A stretch of DNA of 64,000 bases. Origin: Chondrosia reniformis (taxonomy: Eukaryota; Porifera; Demospongiae; Chondrillida; Chondrillidae). Below the pieces are notes generated by a model. It was not told the DNA's origin and made no database searches. It saw only the letters and a program-made list of their open reading frames with translations. The position numbers and the translations under genes are program-made. Within the stretch, counting starts at the first letter, position 1, and each line of letters begins with the position of its first letter. Positions 52,101 through 63,305 of the stretch are shown piece after piece. The stretch spans positions 7,979,901-8,043,900 of the forward strand of contig OX359194.1 in assembly GCA_947172415.1 (NCBI GenBank), read 5' to 3'.

Positions 52101-53804
52101 AGACACACATACATGAAACTTTTCATCTATCAGGAATAATATAGTATTTCCTTGCAATGGAAAGTAATATACAATATTATGAATATTTAAACTCTGAATA
52201 AAACTCACGTAACCCTTTGGTAGACCAAGCGAGAGAGATCATATACAGATTTGATGTATTCATCATGTGTGCTGCAATCAGATACACATCACATGACTCA
52301 TATGAACAAGTGCTGTGCCACTAGTAGGTGTTTATATACCCAACAATCTGACAGTTGCTATCAAAACTGCAAGTGCATTTCAGCATAACATCCAGAGTTA
52401 GCAAGCTAACATGGTGAAACACTTCAATTGATTCTCTCTCAGGCAGAGATGACCACTTCTCCTAAAGAAAAACAATATGAGGTTGTTCACACTACTAAAT
52501 TGATACAAACAGAACTACAATAGGAGGAAGGAACATATGACACTGTTGTGTGGACACATCAGAATGGGGGTGCTGGTGGTGGCTAATGCAGAAGATTCAA
52601 GATCAAGCTATTATGGGATGTCCCAAGTTCGAGCCCAGGCCATGACAGAGGTTTTTCAGTGACAGCACCCCTTAACAACAAACTTTGCCCACTGAACAAA
52701 CTGATTATTGCTGACTGATTACTGTATGTTGTGTTTATGTTGTTATGTTTATGTTGTTTGTACTATTGTGGCTACCTGGAAGAGTAGCCTCTTGGCTAAA
52801 GGCTTCCCACATTAAATAAGATTTCCAGAATACTCACATACTTCTGAGTCCACTCACTATTAATATATCTGCACTGTCAGAGAAGACTTTAATGTAAGGC
52901 TTTAGGATGTCAAAGTGGAAGGATGGAGTTAGGAGCCTTCTGGTCCTCTGCCACTTTGGACCACTGCCTGTCAGTATACTCTCACCTGATTATACACAAT
53001 TGACGTGAAGGAGTATTGAGAGGGTAACACCATACCATCTTAAAACCTACCCAGCCATGGATATAAAGGAATGTAGATAAATTCAAGCTTGGGTTCTGCA
53101 GTAAAGAAAGAGCTCATTAAACCGATAAAGAGTGAATACTTATCTACATGTTTGTAACTGTTTAAGGTTTTAAATGTACATATTAATAAACTCATGTAAC
53201 TCACCTGATCCAAAAAACTGTTTTGCTGTTTCAGGATGGTTGAGTCCCATGAAATTAAAGGGGCCAAGACGCAGGCGATAACACCTCGGATACTTTTTAG
53301 CATTATTCACAAACCAATCCAATCCCTTTCCAGAGTCAAACACCTAATTACATGGCATTTTTATAAATTGAAATTGAAGGTGAAGTAATTGCACATCATG
53401 CCAGATATTCCATAAATATTAAACACACACAAAACGTTTGCTTCAAGTGCTACAAATGTTACTGTGAAAGTGCTAGACAGTAAAGAATGCCATATAGCTT
53501 TGTTACAATATCAAAGAAACAGACAAAATTAATACTACATCTGATGGTTTCAAAATGCAAGTATCAAATTAATTTACATTTTACGTACAAATGGTCCATG
53601 GCCTTGAAACATGTCAGCCACTGGCGGGCTAGGCACTCCGTAAAAAGCCCATTCCTGCCTTAACCAGTGGGAAAGACTCTTACAGAAGTGATAGACCGCC
53701 AGTAGTACCAGAAGCAGCACTGAGCTTCCGATTACAGCATTCAGTAAAGGTCTTTCTGTCGGGAAAGCCAGCCATGGCCAGTTGAGTCGTAACAAATCGG
53801 TCAT
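49158..53804 (-). CDS. Cytochrome P450, CYP4-like
   Basis: Membrane-anchored haem monooxygenase; CYP4 enzymes typically hydroxylate fatty acids and eicosanoids, but the substrate here is unknown. 537 aa from 13 exons: 53804-53589, 53343-53205, 53095-53051, 52985-52858, 52461-52340, 52271-52209, 52086-51930, 50328-50257, 50102-49903, 49799-49648, 49599-49535, 49473-49391, 49329-49158. An N-terminal membrane helix (residues 22-42) is followed by the [10 protein letters not shown] segment, the I-helix [13 protein letters not shown] (E336-T341, typical of CYP4), ExxR (E399, R402), ALHHNPAVW, and the haem loop FAAGSRNCIG with its Cys near 483. A 61-bp intron (49330-49390) splits the haem loop between AGSR and NCIG. 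Intron 7 contains a 1.55-kb minisatellite. The exon 10 donor at 49647 is preferred over one at 49659, since it keeps PPGTAV. Confidence 0.92.
50345..51905 (-). repeat. 54-55 bp minisatellite in P450 intron 7
   Basis: About 28 tandem copies of a unit containing GAAGTATTATACATATACTA and GGTGAAATGAGGCACTTATA. Two length variants alternate (TTATAACAAT and TTAATAACAAT), plus versions with TAACAGTAAG and with ACGTATAC instead of ACATATAC. It fills most of the intron between exons 7 and 8. Confidence 0.95.
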
Positions 53805-53898
53805 TTCCAGTAACTGGGAGTGTACAATTAGGTATGATCTACGCCTCCTATTTGCATAAATCGTTGTGGTTTTCGTTATCTTAATAACTTGAGAGACT
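53805..53898. promoter_or_regulatory. Bidirectional P450/PH-gene promoter region
   Basis: 94 bp separate the P450 start (minus) and the PH-domain gene start (plus). It contains TTTGCATA at 53851-53858, an octamer-like sequence; functional relevance is not shown. Confidence 0.5.
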
Positions 53899-54819
53899 AT
53901 GCAAGGCTGGTTGGAAAAGGAAGGAGGTGGCGTTGTAAAGAGCTGGCAGTGGAGATGGTTCGTTATAAAGGGCGCCCGGCTTGTTTACTATAAAGATGAA
54001 AGTGATGTTGATCACCCACATGGTGACATTCTTCTCACAGAAATTCGTAACGTCACTAAAACAGAACATTCCAACCGCCGCTACTGTCTGACTCTTGTAG
54101 CGGACAAGAAAGGTGGGAAGACGTACTATTTGGCAGCACAGACAGATTTCCAAAGGGACCAATGGTTTGATTCTATTATCCCGAAGATAGAGGGAGGCGA
54201 TTCCTATGTCAAGTCGAAAGTTTTATACAAGTACGCCACAGCAGAAATTTTCTTGAATCGCGGGGTCCGTTTGTCTGGCGATGTAGGGTTGCCCATCTTA
54301 AAGAAGATCACGGAATTTAGATCCTCGGGTCAAGTGGCCAAGACCAGAGACGAAAAGGGATGGTTCTGCGACCAAGATGTGTCCTTGAATTTCATTTTGA
54401 ATGTCTTTTCAGCCAATGGCTGGTGCGTAGATGCGATATATCCAGCCAAATCAACATCCTCTATAAGTTCTTTCGAGGGTGATTTATTTGATGTCATCAA
54501 AGTCATCTTGTATAGCAAGAGGACTGTGTTTGCTTCGATAAAAACGAAGGAAATTGTCAACTATTCATCAAACACGTTGCCGATAATCAGAAGTGGTAGT
54601 GCTGAAAGTGGGCGTGGTAGAGTCCATAGTGATAATTTGAGTTCCGAGAGAAGTAGAGGGTCATCTGATGCTGCTAGTTCAGTTTCTGTCTTTTCTGAGG
54701 CATGGGTGGAGGGAGTGGATCAGGAGCTGGTTGACCTTATGGAAGAGTTTGAAATTCCGACTTCCCTTTTGGAAAAGAGTCGAGTAACTCAGCAAATAGA
54801 AGCATTAGTATTCCATTAG
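53899..54819 (+). CDS. PH-domain protein with unassigned C-terminal region, intronless
   Basis: 306 aa from ATG 53899. Residues 1-98 form a pleckstrin homology domain: MQGWLEKEGGGVVKSW, QWRWFVIKGARLVYYKD, and the C-terminal helix DFQRDQWFDSI with its conserved Trp. PH domains bind phosphoinositides or proteins and recruit the protein to membranes. Residues 100-225 look globular (VLYKYATAEIFLNRG, KGWFCDQDVSLNFIL, GDLFDVIKVILYS), but I do not recognise a family; it could be a divergent DEP or other small signalling domain. Residues 230-275 are Ser-rich and disordered, and an acidic C-terminal helix follows (DQELVDLMEEFEIP). It starts 94 bp from the P450 on the other strand. No introns. Confidence 0.8.
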   Translation: MQGWLEKEGGGVVKSWQWRWFVIKGARLVYYKDESDVDHPHGDILLTEIRNVTKTEHSNRRYCLTLVADKKGGKTYYLAAQTDFQRDQWFDSIIPKIEGGDSYVKSKVLYKYATAEIFLNRGVRLSGDVGLPILKKITEFRSSGQVAKTRDEKGWFCDQDVSLNFILNVFSANGWCVDAIYPAKSTSSISSFEGDLFDVIKVILYSKRTVFASIKTKEIVNYSSNTLPIIRSGSAESGRGRVHSDNLSSERSRGSSDAASSVSVFSEAWVEGVDQELVDLMEEFEIPTSLLEKSRVTQQIEALVFH

Positions 54820-55458
54820 CGATTTACCTTGTTTTGTCTGTGTTTGACAATTATTATAGTTAATTATGTGTTGATGATATTTGCTGAATCTATATATATG
54901 ATGCTTACAGTCTATATGTACTACTGCATGTACGCATATCTTGCATCAATATATTCAATTCAATTCAATATTAGAGTGCACCATGCCACCTGGTGGCACT
55001 AGGACTCAATGTGGTCCAATGCAGCACTATACATAGCAAAGAAATTAAACAAACCAAAAAAATATAGATAATCAGTTGATGAGCACACTAAGATGACATA
55101 CATTCCTAACTAATACCACATTGACATAATAATAGATAAAATGTTATAGTTCCTACATGCACGTGATACTAGGTAGGTTGTGCCTTCTTGATCTGTGTGG
55201 GACTGGGCAAATATACATACAGTGCAACACATTGGAAAATAAAACTATACATTAAATTGGTGGTGCATTTAAAAATCATCATTATTTAAGTGCACTGCAC
55301 CATACGGCACTAGGACACAGAAAAAAGGGTCCAATGTTAGCTATAACTAGCTATAGCACATAAGAAACATTTAAAACACAATACAAAAACAAGTAGCAGC
55401 ATAAATCACACACCACATTATCTCTACCCATACATTCAGTTTGTATATTAGGATTTTT
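54820..55458. other. Intergenic stretch with a degenerate repeat pair
   Basis: Two related segments (about 54974-55023 and 55290-55336) share GCACCAT...GGCACTAGGAC and GTCCAATG, so a short dispersed repeat is present twice in direct orientation. No gene seen. Confidence 0.5.
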
Positions 55459-56394
55459 TGTACATTAGTTCTGTAACTCGAGATCTATCAAATGGAAAGA
55501 TATGAAGCTGTCACTTGGTCTCAGCATTCACAGACATCTCTTAAGCATAATCAATGAGTTGGAAATTTCCATTTATACTCATATATATTTGCCCTATCTC
55601 TCACCATACATAAGTTGATATACCAGGGTTGTAACTCTATCAAATGGAGAGATATGAAGATAATATATACTTTGTGTTGGCATTCACAGACATCTACAGC
55701 AAATGATCAAGGAGTTTTTGAAATTTGTGCTGTAACTCTGTCAAACGGAGAGATATAAAGCTGCAGCTTTGTGTCAGCTTTCACAGACATGTATAAAAGG
55801 TTTCCAATGAGTTTTGCAATTTTGATATCCAGTTAATTTTGCACTATCTGTCACCATACTTTAACTTTGTATACCAGAATTTAATGTACATTGAGGGCTG
55901 TAACTCTATCAAAAGTACAGGTATGAAGCTAATGCTTTGTGTCAGCATTCACAGACATCTATAGAGCATGCCCAGAGAGGTTTTGAAATTTTGATGGAAC
56001 TTAAATTAAAATTTGCCCTATCTCTCTCCATATATTAATTTTGTATACCAGAATTTAATGTACATGTACATTGAGGGCTGTAATTCTATCATAAGTGCAG
56101 ATATGAAGCTGCAACTTTGTGTCAGCATTCACAGACATCTATAGAAAATGATCAAGGAGTTTTTAAAATTTTGATGAAACTTAAAATTTGCCCTATCTCT
56201 CTCCATACATTAACTTTGTATACCAGAATTTAATGTACATTGAGGGCTGTAACTCTATCAAAAGTACAGATATGAAGCTAATGCTTTATGTCAGCATTCA
56301 TAGACATCTATAGAGCACGTCCAAAGAGGTTTTGAAATTTTGATGGAACTTAAAACTTGCCCTATCTCTCTCCATACACTTAATACGTATACCA
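55459..56394 (-). repeat. Inverted, diverged 169-bp satellite, left part
   Basis: The reverse complement of the satellite at 1-18386: GCCCTATCTCTCACCATAC mirrors GTATGGTGAGAGATAGGGC. Monomers here are 169-180 bp, differ from each other far more than in the left array, and share a GAGGGCTGTAACTCTATCAA consensus. This indicates an older, less homogenised array. Confidence 0.9.
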
Positions 56395-57479
56395 GGTAAT
56401 TTTTCAAAATAGAAAAAAATGGCCGACCTTGAGAAGAACGCAAAATTTACTTACTATGTATATATATCTTAAAATTAGAGCGCTTTCAATTATTTCTCAT
56501 GCATATGGATATGCACTGTGTGGTACTTGAATTTTGGTGAAGTGGTATCTATCCTTAAATAAAACATGGATATCGTTAAAGTGAAATTTCGCCAATCGAC
56601 AGCCAACGAAACTCCAAAGAAAAAAAGTTGGACCATACCGAACGCTACCATCCACGACGCTCATAGGCCGGGATCGTTGGTAACGTTCAATCGAATCTGC
56701 CGAAGCAAATTACTGCCGAGTTGAGCATTGGGTGTCACTTGCGTGAGAAGAACCAGCTCTTCTCGATATGGCCGACTCATATGAATCCTTAAAGATATCA
56801 GATGCCAATCCCACATTACGTGGAACCCCCCCGAAATCCGGATTATTGGTGAGCACGTCTCTATGGCACCAACCGATTAGGAGACAGCTTCAGAGTCTAA
56901 GCACTACCAACCTCTATGGGAACCGCAACCACCATAGAGATGTGTCCAGGTAGGCCTACTTTATAAGGTTTTTTGCCTCTATTTAAACCACAAAATTTCG
57001 AAAGAAAACGGTTGTGGTTGGCGCTTTTCCATACTTAAGAATAGGGTATTTGCGAGAAAAATATGGTCCGATTATTTCAAGTTAATTACAGATCAGGGCA
57101 TCGTTTCAAGCAATTTTACACGTACAATCCGTATTTGTGGTCCATCTCGAAACTGGGGAAAACGGATAAAATCCTGTATGTGTCTTCATAGGCCGAGGAG
57201 AGCAGCTTTTCTGGTCCCATGTAGAAACGATATTAGCGAGAGGCGTTCCGATATCAACGTTTAATACTATAACCAGCCACACTCAATTTCAAGTGCTGTA
57301 AACCGATAATGGCTGCATACGTCTATATATGTATCTTCAGATAGCAAAGTTTAGAATGTCTCTGTGTGTTTCTTGTTGTTCTATGCATGTACAAACATTT
57401 TTAACTTGAGATGTTCCGATAATTTGCATAATAGTATCGAACGATATGTACTATACAATTAAGATCGTGTACTAGCAAT
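56395..57479 (+). repeat. Cassette copy 3, within the inverted satellite
   Basis: Related to the cassettes at 15091 and 17250 and in the same window orientation, although the satellite on both sides is reversed. The core from about 56630 to 56960 is nearly identical to copies 1 and 2; flanks are more diverged, and the 3' part (57040-57479) has extra sequence not seen in the other copies. It has an upstream frame of 52 codons from ATG 56566 (MDIVKVKFRQST). Confidence 0.8.
56768..56950 (+). CDS. Exon-like frame in cassette copy 3
   Basis: From ATG 56768 (MADSYESLKISDAN) the frame runs about 60 codons through TPPKSGLLVSTSLWHQPIRR to a CAG|GTAGGC donor. Two extra bases relative to copies 1 and 2 make the first ATG usable here. 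Between this copy and copy 1 only one base differs across the last 150 bp (Ala to Thr). No downstream exon was found before the gene on the other strand at 58852. I do not recognise the protein. It may be an expressed first exon, or a duplicated promoter-exon fragment. Confidence 0.4.
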
Positions 57480-58530
57480 TTTTATGTACACTTAGTGTTG
57501 TAACTCTGTCAAATGGAGAGATATGAAGCTGCAACTTTGTGTCAGCATTCACAGACATCTATAGAGCATGTCCAAAGAGGCTTTGAAATTTGGATGGAAC
57601 TTAAAATTTGCCCTATCTCTCACTATACATTAATGTTGTATACCAGAATTTAATGTACATCGAGGGCTGTAACTCTATCCAAAGTAAAGATATGAAGCTA
57701 AAACATTGTATCAGCATTCACAGACATTTATAGAGCATGTCCAATGAGTTTTTGAAATTTTGAAGGAACTTAAAATTTGCCCTATCTTTCACTATACATT
57801 AACTTTGTTTACCAGATTTTAATGTACATTGAGGGCTGTAACTCTATCAAATGGAGAGATATGAAGCTAATGCTTTGTGTCAGCATTCACAGACATGTAT
57901 GAAAGGTTTCCAATGAGTTTTGCAAATTTTGATATCCAGCTAAATTTGCCCTATCTCTCACCATACTTTAACTTTGTATACCAGAATTTAATGTACATTG
58001 AGGGCTGTAACTCTATCAAAAGTACAGGTATGAAGCTAATGCTTTGTGTCAGCATTCACAGACATCTATAGAGCATGTCCAAAGAGGTTTTGAAATTTTG
58101 ATGGAACTTAAAATTTGCCCTATCTCTCTCCATACATTAACTTTGTATACCAGAATTTAATGTACATTGAGGGCTGTAACTCTATCAAATGGAGAGATAT
58201 ATATGAAGCTAATACTTTGTGTCAGCAATCACAGACAACTATCAAGCATGATCAATGAATTTTGGAAATTTCCATTTATAGTCATATTTGCCCTATCTCT
58301 CACCATACACAAGTATAATTTAAAGTACATCTAGGGCTGTAACTCTACCAAATGGAAATATATAAAGCTGTCACTTGGTGTCAGCATTCACAGACATCTA
58401 TCAAGCATGATCACCCTTTCTCTCACCATTCATATGCTGATATACCAGAATACAATTGGAAAGATATGAAGCTGTCACTTGGTGTCAGCATTCACAGATA
58501 TCTATCAAGCATGATCAATGTGTTTTATTT
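57480..58530 (-). repeat. Inverted, diverged 169-bp satellite, right part
   Basis: About six monomers in the same orientation as 55459-56394, becoming shorter and truncated towards 58530, where the array ends. Confidence 0.88.
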
Positions 58531-58851
58531 ATACCCATAATGTTTGATGAAAAACAATATTTAGGCCAAATGTAACAAGTATATAGAACTCAGATTGTTT
58601 ACATTTGTATTGCTAATAATTTTGAAACATTTACAATTTAATTGTGAATCACAATTTCAGCTAAGTTAAAGAGAATGTAATATCATGAATTCTCCTAGCC
58701 ATATAGGATTGTTTTCATTAAATACCTGAATATCATTTAAGTAATCAAGTGTATATAGTAATGTTACAGTAATTCCTATGACAAATGACATTGTGTCATT
58801 TCACATAAAGTACATGCACAGATCTAATCCTTTTAGTGAGAAGGGGATTCC
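58531..58851. other. Intergenic stretch, 3' of membrane paralogue A
   Basis: AT-rich; likely contains the 3' UTR of the minus-strand gene. Nothing else seen. Confidence 0.45.
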
Positions 58852-60643
58852 TCAGCCAGCTAAACTTCCAGCAGTGGCTGCAGCAGAAGCAGCAGCCAGG
58901 CCAGCAACTACAATTGGCACTACAATGGCAATTATCACAATGACCACAAAGCAGACTCCAGAGAGGATAGTCAATCCGATGCTAATGCCAGCATTCTTCC
59001 CTGCACTATCTCCTCTTGGACTGGAAACAGCCTTAAGGAGAGATGCAAGGAATCATATATTACAGGGTATATAAAATATGACAGTATAACAATTTACTCC
59101 ATTTACTACATTTCAGTAAAGTTTACATAATTGTTAATAATGCCTAGAAAGCATTGGACATAAACTTCATAGCTGTTTATAAACTGAAATCAGTATAAAA
59201 TGGTGGTTATTCTTTTCCTAGCTCCATATATTGCAAATGCTTCAAAATGTAAGCTGCTAATGACAATTGCATAATACATTTTGCAGCTGTGCAACTGAAT
59301 TCTAAAACATGACTTATAGTTCCACTTACAATGATAGCCAGAATAAGAGCAGGGATAAGGCAGGCCAATAGAATGAGACTTCCACCACAAAATATGAGTC
59401 CAATTATAGCCAACACCAGAGCTACCATAGCCTTTCCACTGTAGTCAACTTCTTGATTACGGACTACTGTGACAGGAGCTGGTTGGGATACAACTACTGT
59501 ACTCTGTTATTGATACAAAATATAAGAATATCAAGTCATGCAGTGTTTAAAATTTAAAGTTCTGATGATTCTATAATATTGATCAAAAGAAGGGACCAAT
59601 CATCTACTGAAAATATGGTAAATTCTACAAAATTTAATTAACTATCATAACTAGTGTACTCTTATTTGTGTAAATTAAGTTGTAGTAATTTACAAAAAAT
59701 CTACTGTATTTGCAACTGTACATTTCACAAATTTAATGTAAGCAAACACAACTGCTGTAACAGTTACAATACAACGTGGTTTGGAGGACATGCATGCAGT
59801 TTTACAAACAGTAGATACTTTGTTAAAAATAGACATGCAAGAACAGATGAAAATGTAATGTAATAAATAAGCCACAGTGTGTATAAAACTTACAGTTGTC
59901 AGTGATTGCTGTTGACCACCTACACACAAACGAATAACTCTATACATTCATGTTACAGCTACAATGCAAACCTTACACTTGTTACCAGGTGAGAATCACA
60001 AGGCAACAAGTGTATTATACAAGCTCCAGACCACATTCACCATTGATACATAGCTCTATGTATATATATACATAGACCTACTTTCATCATCATTAACCAT
60101 CTTATGAGCTCTATATTTCATGATTGTGATATATATACATGGCAACCATTAACACAATTTATACTTACTACTTGTATCAACTATGGCTGAAATAAATGGT
60201 AAAATCTCAAGACAGATGTAAACATAAAATTATAGTGCAGAAACCATAGAACATCAAAGCATTTTTTGCATGCAGGCAAGCCTGCGTCACTAGGTGAATG
60301 TATTCGATAAGAATGCTCACCATAGTATTGTGGCGAAGCCTGTTGATACGCCTGTAGCTGGACCCCCTGTGGTTGACCCGGTGGATACGCCTGTGGTTGG
60401 CCCGGCGGATACGCCTGTGGTTGGCCCGGCGGGTACGCCTGTGGTTGGCCCGGTGGGTACGCCTGTGGTTGGTCCGATGGATACGCTTGCTGGTAAGTCG
60501 GGGGTGGATATTGAGTTTGATCGGGAGGTGGAAGCTGTGATTTTTCAGCTGACGGAAAAACAAAGAAGATAACATATAACCGATAAGGTATACTATTGTA
60601 AAACAGATAGCCGATCTCTTTTAGAGTTAAACTTACTTGCCAT
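58852..60643 (-). CDS. Proline-rich two-pass membrane protein, paralogue A (dispanin/CD225-like)
   Basis: 210 aa from six coding exons: 60643-60637 (7 nt), 60548-60321, 60186-60169 (18 nt), 59919-59894 (26 nt), 59503-59330, 59031-58852. The N-terminus is cytosolic-looking and Pro/Gln/Tyr-rich (DQTQYPPPTYQQAYP) with four YPPGQPQA repeats and PPxY-type motifs that could bind WW domains. Then come a first hydrophobic segment (about 118-151, with an FCGG turn), a loop with SSPRGDSAGKNA, and a second segment (about 169-195) ending in an Ala-rich tail. The layout and the loop with its GD and small residues resemble the dispanin/CD225 family (IFITM, PRRT, TMEM relatives); identity is weak, so the family name is inferred. 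Paralogue B lies just upstream on the same strand. Confidence 0.78.
60355..60482 (-). repeat. In-frame 24-bp repeat in paralogue A
   Basis: Four to five near-identical 24-bp units (plus strand GCCTGTGGTTGGCCCGGCGG) encode YPPGQPQA octads. They are absent from paralogue B. Confidence 0.85.
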
Positions 60644-60961
60644 TTGAAATCGAGGTTCTTCCAGGGATGGGCGAATTCACAATACCATATACGGGGATAG
60701 TGTTGTTAAGTCCCTCCCCTCTGTGGTACCACCCTCTTTACGATTCCCCTCTACATACGTATTTTCCATTTCATCATAATATCATCGTCATCGTGAAATT
60801 CGCATTCTTCGCTTGGATAGGTATACCTTTAGTGCATTCTTTTTAGTGAACTACTAATCATTGCATCTTCGCAATACATATACCATGCTTTCATTTCACG
60901 TGTCAGATGATATATTTTCATAGCCATCAATAATGTCAGAGTGTATGTATTCCTTCTACTG

Positions 60962-63305
60962 TTAGCCATAATATGTAGTACTGCTTACAGTACTTCTTAA
61001 TGTATATGCAAGTGCTATTGGTACTGCAATAGCAACAATTATAATGATAACAAAGCAGACTCCAGAGAGAATAGTGAGTGAAATGCTACAATTAGCATTT
61101 GTGTTGGCGCTGCCTCCCCTTGGGCTGGAAATGGCCTTTAAAGGAAAAATAGAGGATTACATGTGAATTACATTTCCATATACACATATGCTATTCTAAT
61201 ATTTTGGATGAGCGCACAGTACTTTGCAATACAAATGTATACATGTGACATGTATAATCATAGGTTATATTTATATACACATTTCACTGACAATGATGGC
61301 CAGAATAAGAGCAGGGATAAGGCAGATCAATAGAATGAGACTTCCACCACAACATATGAGTCCAATAATGGCCAACACCAGAGCTGCCATAGCCTTTCCA
61401 CTGTAGTCTACTTCTTGATTACGGACTACTGTGACAGGAGCTGGTTGGGATACAACTACTGTACTCTGTTATTGATACAAAATACAAGAATTTAGTACAT
61501 ATCATTACTATATACATGTTAACACTAACAGATGGCATATGTTGTACTTGTGGGGTCATCTGTATATGTTGAACTGGCTCTGGAACAGAACAAAAACATA
61601 AAATTTATATTAATTATGCTGCTCATTTTTAGAGGTTGACATAGTGTGTGTAATTATTAAATACTAGAGAACAATAAAAATTTTCTACAAAAATAGTAAA
61701 GATGTAGGGATGGCACAAAAAGCAGAGAAACAAGAAAGGGATGTTACACAGTGAAGCATTAGCTATATATGCATGAATCATACAACACCCTTGCTTGTAG
61801 GATTCATGCATAGCTAATGCTTCACTGTGTAACATCCCTTTCTTGTTTCTCTGCTTTTTGTGCCATCCCTACATCTTTACTATTTTTGTAGAAAATTTTT
61901 ATTGTTCTCTAGTTTCTGTACTTTTTATGGAGCATAAGCTAGGAATTCGTGTATTTTAAACCACTTTGGTTTTGCAATCTTCGACTGATATGACGTCATT
62001 AAAATGGCGAATTTATTGAGGTCTTGACTCTGGGGCCATGAAAACTGTCATACTCAATAATAGCGTTATCGCTCTCGCTTCTACAAAAGAATACAGCTCG
62101 GAAAATTTAGAGTATTTTCGCTTAAGAAGTAGTCCGAAGGCTTATTTCGTTTTTTAGTTTTAGTTTTTAACAGCGGGCGAAGAAGATGAAGAAGAAGATG
62201 AAGAAGAAGATGAAGAAGAAGATGAAGAAGAAAACGAAAATGGGAGATTTCAGAGTTCGTTCATTTGCCAACGATACACGGTCGCTTGCCTTCAAGGCCA
62301 ATTTATAGCATGGCTGTTCTATATTTAACTCTACATAGTCTCGTTTCGGCGATTTTCAGCCTAATTCGGAATTTCGCTCCTATACCAATGTATGGGGAAA
62401 ACGAAACAACCAGTACCATCCCTACATAGAGAGTACTACCGTACTCTCTGATATAGTCATGTCAAATATAATTTAAAAGATCATATACTGCTGTGTCTGT
62501 CTTTTGATCCAGACAATTGGAATGTTTTACTGTTAATTTGGTTATACATTTATATATTACATTATTAATAATAGAATGATGCTGTTAAGAGGAAATAACA
62601 CATTCAATTTCTTTTGTTCATGATATTATATAATATGCATCTATAGAAACAAGTTTTCAAATAACATGTATGGACAATTCATATACAATGTCATTCAACA
62701 TATGCACTATTATATATATATATAGTCCTTTCTATATAAGTAAACAATCAAATATATGCTTTTAAATATTTATCTATATATACACCTCAGGTACATCATT
62801 CATATATATATGCTGATATTTATAAGTTATAACTTAGGGTACTATAACCATATAGATATACATGCATATACAAACTATATAGAGGTGTCTCCTTATAATT
62901 ACCTGTGGTATATGAAGGTGGTGGATAAATCTGTTGTTGTCCAAAGCTAGCTTGTTCATGGTACTGCAGTCCATAGGCGTCAGAACCAAATGTGTATCCC
63001 ATGGCCGGTGGTACAAAATGGGCTTCAGCTGGAGGAGGGGCTGTTGGATACTCATCAGGTGGATAAGCCTTCTCCGGGTTGGCTAAGGAAACACAGAAAC
63101 ACGATAAGACTTAAGGAGCCATTTAACATCTTAACACTTTAGGTAAGTAGCTGTCTATGTATATTTTCAGGACTCCATTAACACCAGTCTTTGACTGAAG
63201 GGGCTTTCCTGTTAAAATAATTATCTATCTATCTATCTATTTGGAAGTCTTATAGAGCTCAATATGCATATTAAGCCATACTTATAAACTTAACTTACTT
63301 GCCAT
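60962..63305 (-). CDS. Proline-rich two-pass membrane protein, paralogue B (dispanin/CD225-like)
   Basis: 194 aa from five coding exons: 63305-63299 (7 nt), 63082-62903, 61579-61530, 61465-61292, 61135-60962. It has the same exon plan as paralogue A: a 7-nt coding first exon, and a 174-nt exon of identical length encoding VVVSQPAPVTVVRNQEVDYS and the first membrane segment. The second segment is LTILSGVCFVIIIIVAIAVP. It differs in the N-terminus (EKAYPPDEYPTAPPPAE, no octad repeats), in the linker (EPVQHIQMTPQVQ), in ICCGG for IFCGG, and in a Ser/Thr/Tyr tail instead of Ala-rich. Intron 2 (61580-62902) contains a long hairpin. It probably arose with A by tandem duplication. Confidence 0.78.
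61664..61912. repeat. Long near-perfect inverted repeat in intron 2 of paralogue B
   Basis: The left arm 61664-61779 and right arm 61801-61912 are inverted copies, perfect apart from a 4-bp insertion (ATAT) near the tip of the left arm, with a 21-nt loop. The transcript would fold into a hairpin of about 112 bp. No coding frame. It could be a foldback or MITE-type element, or a source of small RNA. Confidence 0.93.
61913..62460. other. Intronic stretch with GAAGAAGAT repeats
   Basis: Part of paralogue B intron 2. It is less AT-rich than its surroundings and contains a (GAAGAAGAT)n tract at about 62178-62231. TGACGTCAT, a CRE-like site, stands at 61990-61998. The motif CCATCCCTACAT near 62416 matches part of the right arm of the hairpin (about 61863). 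It may be the body of an inserted element. Confidence 0.5.

Noticed and set aside
58778-59074. 98-codon plus-strand Ala-rich frame as a gene
   Set aside because: Antisense to the last exon of membrane paralogue A.
62820-63002. Start of paralogue B at the internal Met (MGYTFGSDAY)
   Set aside because: The upstream acceptor at 63083 and the 7-nt first exon match paralogue A exactly.
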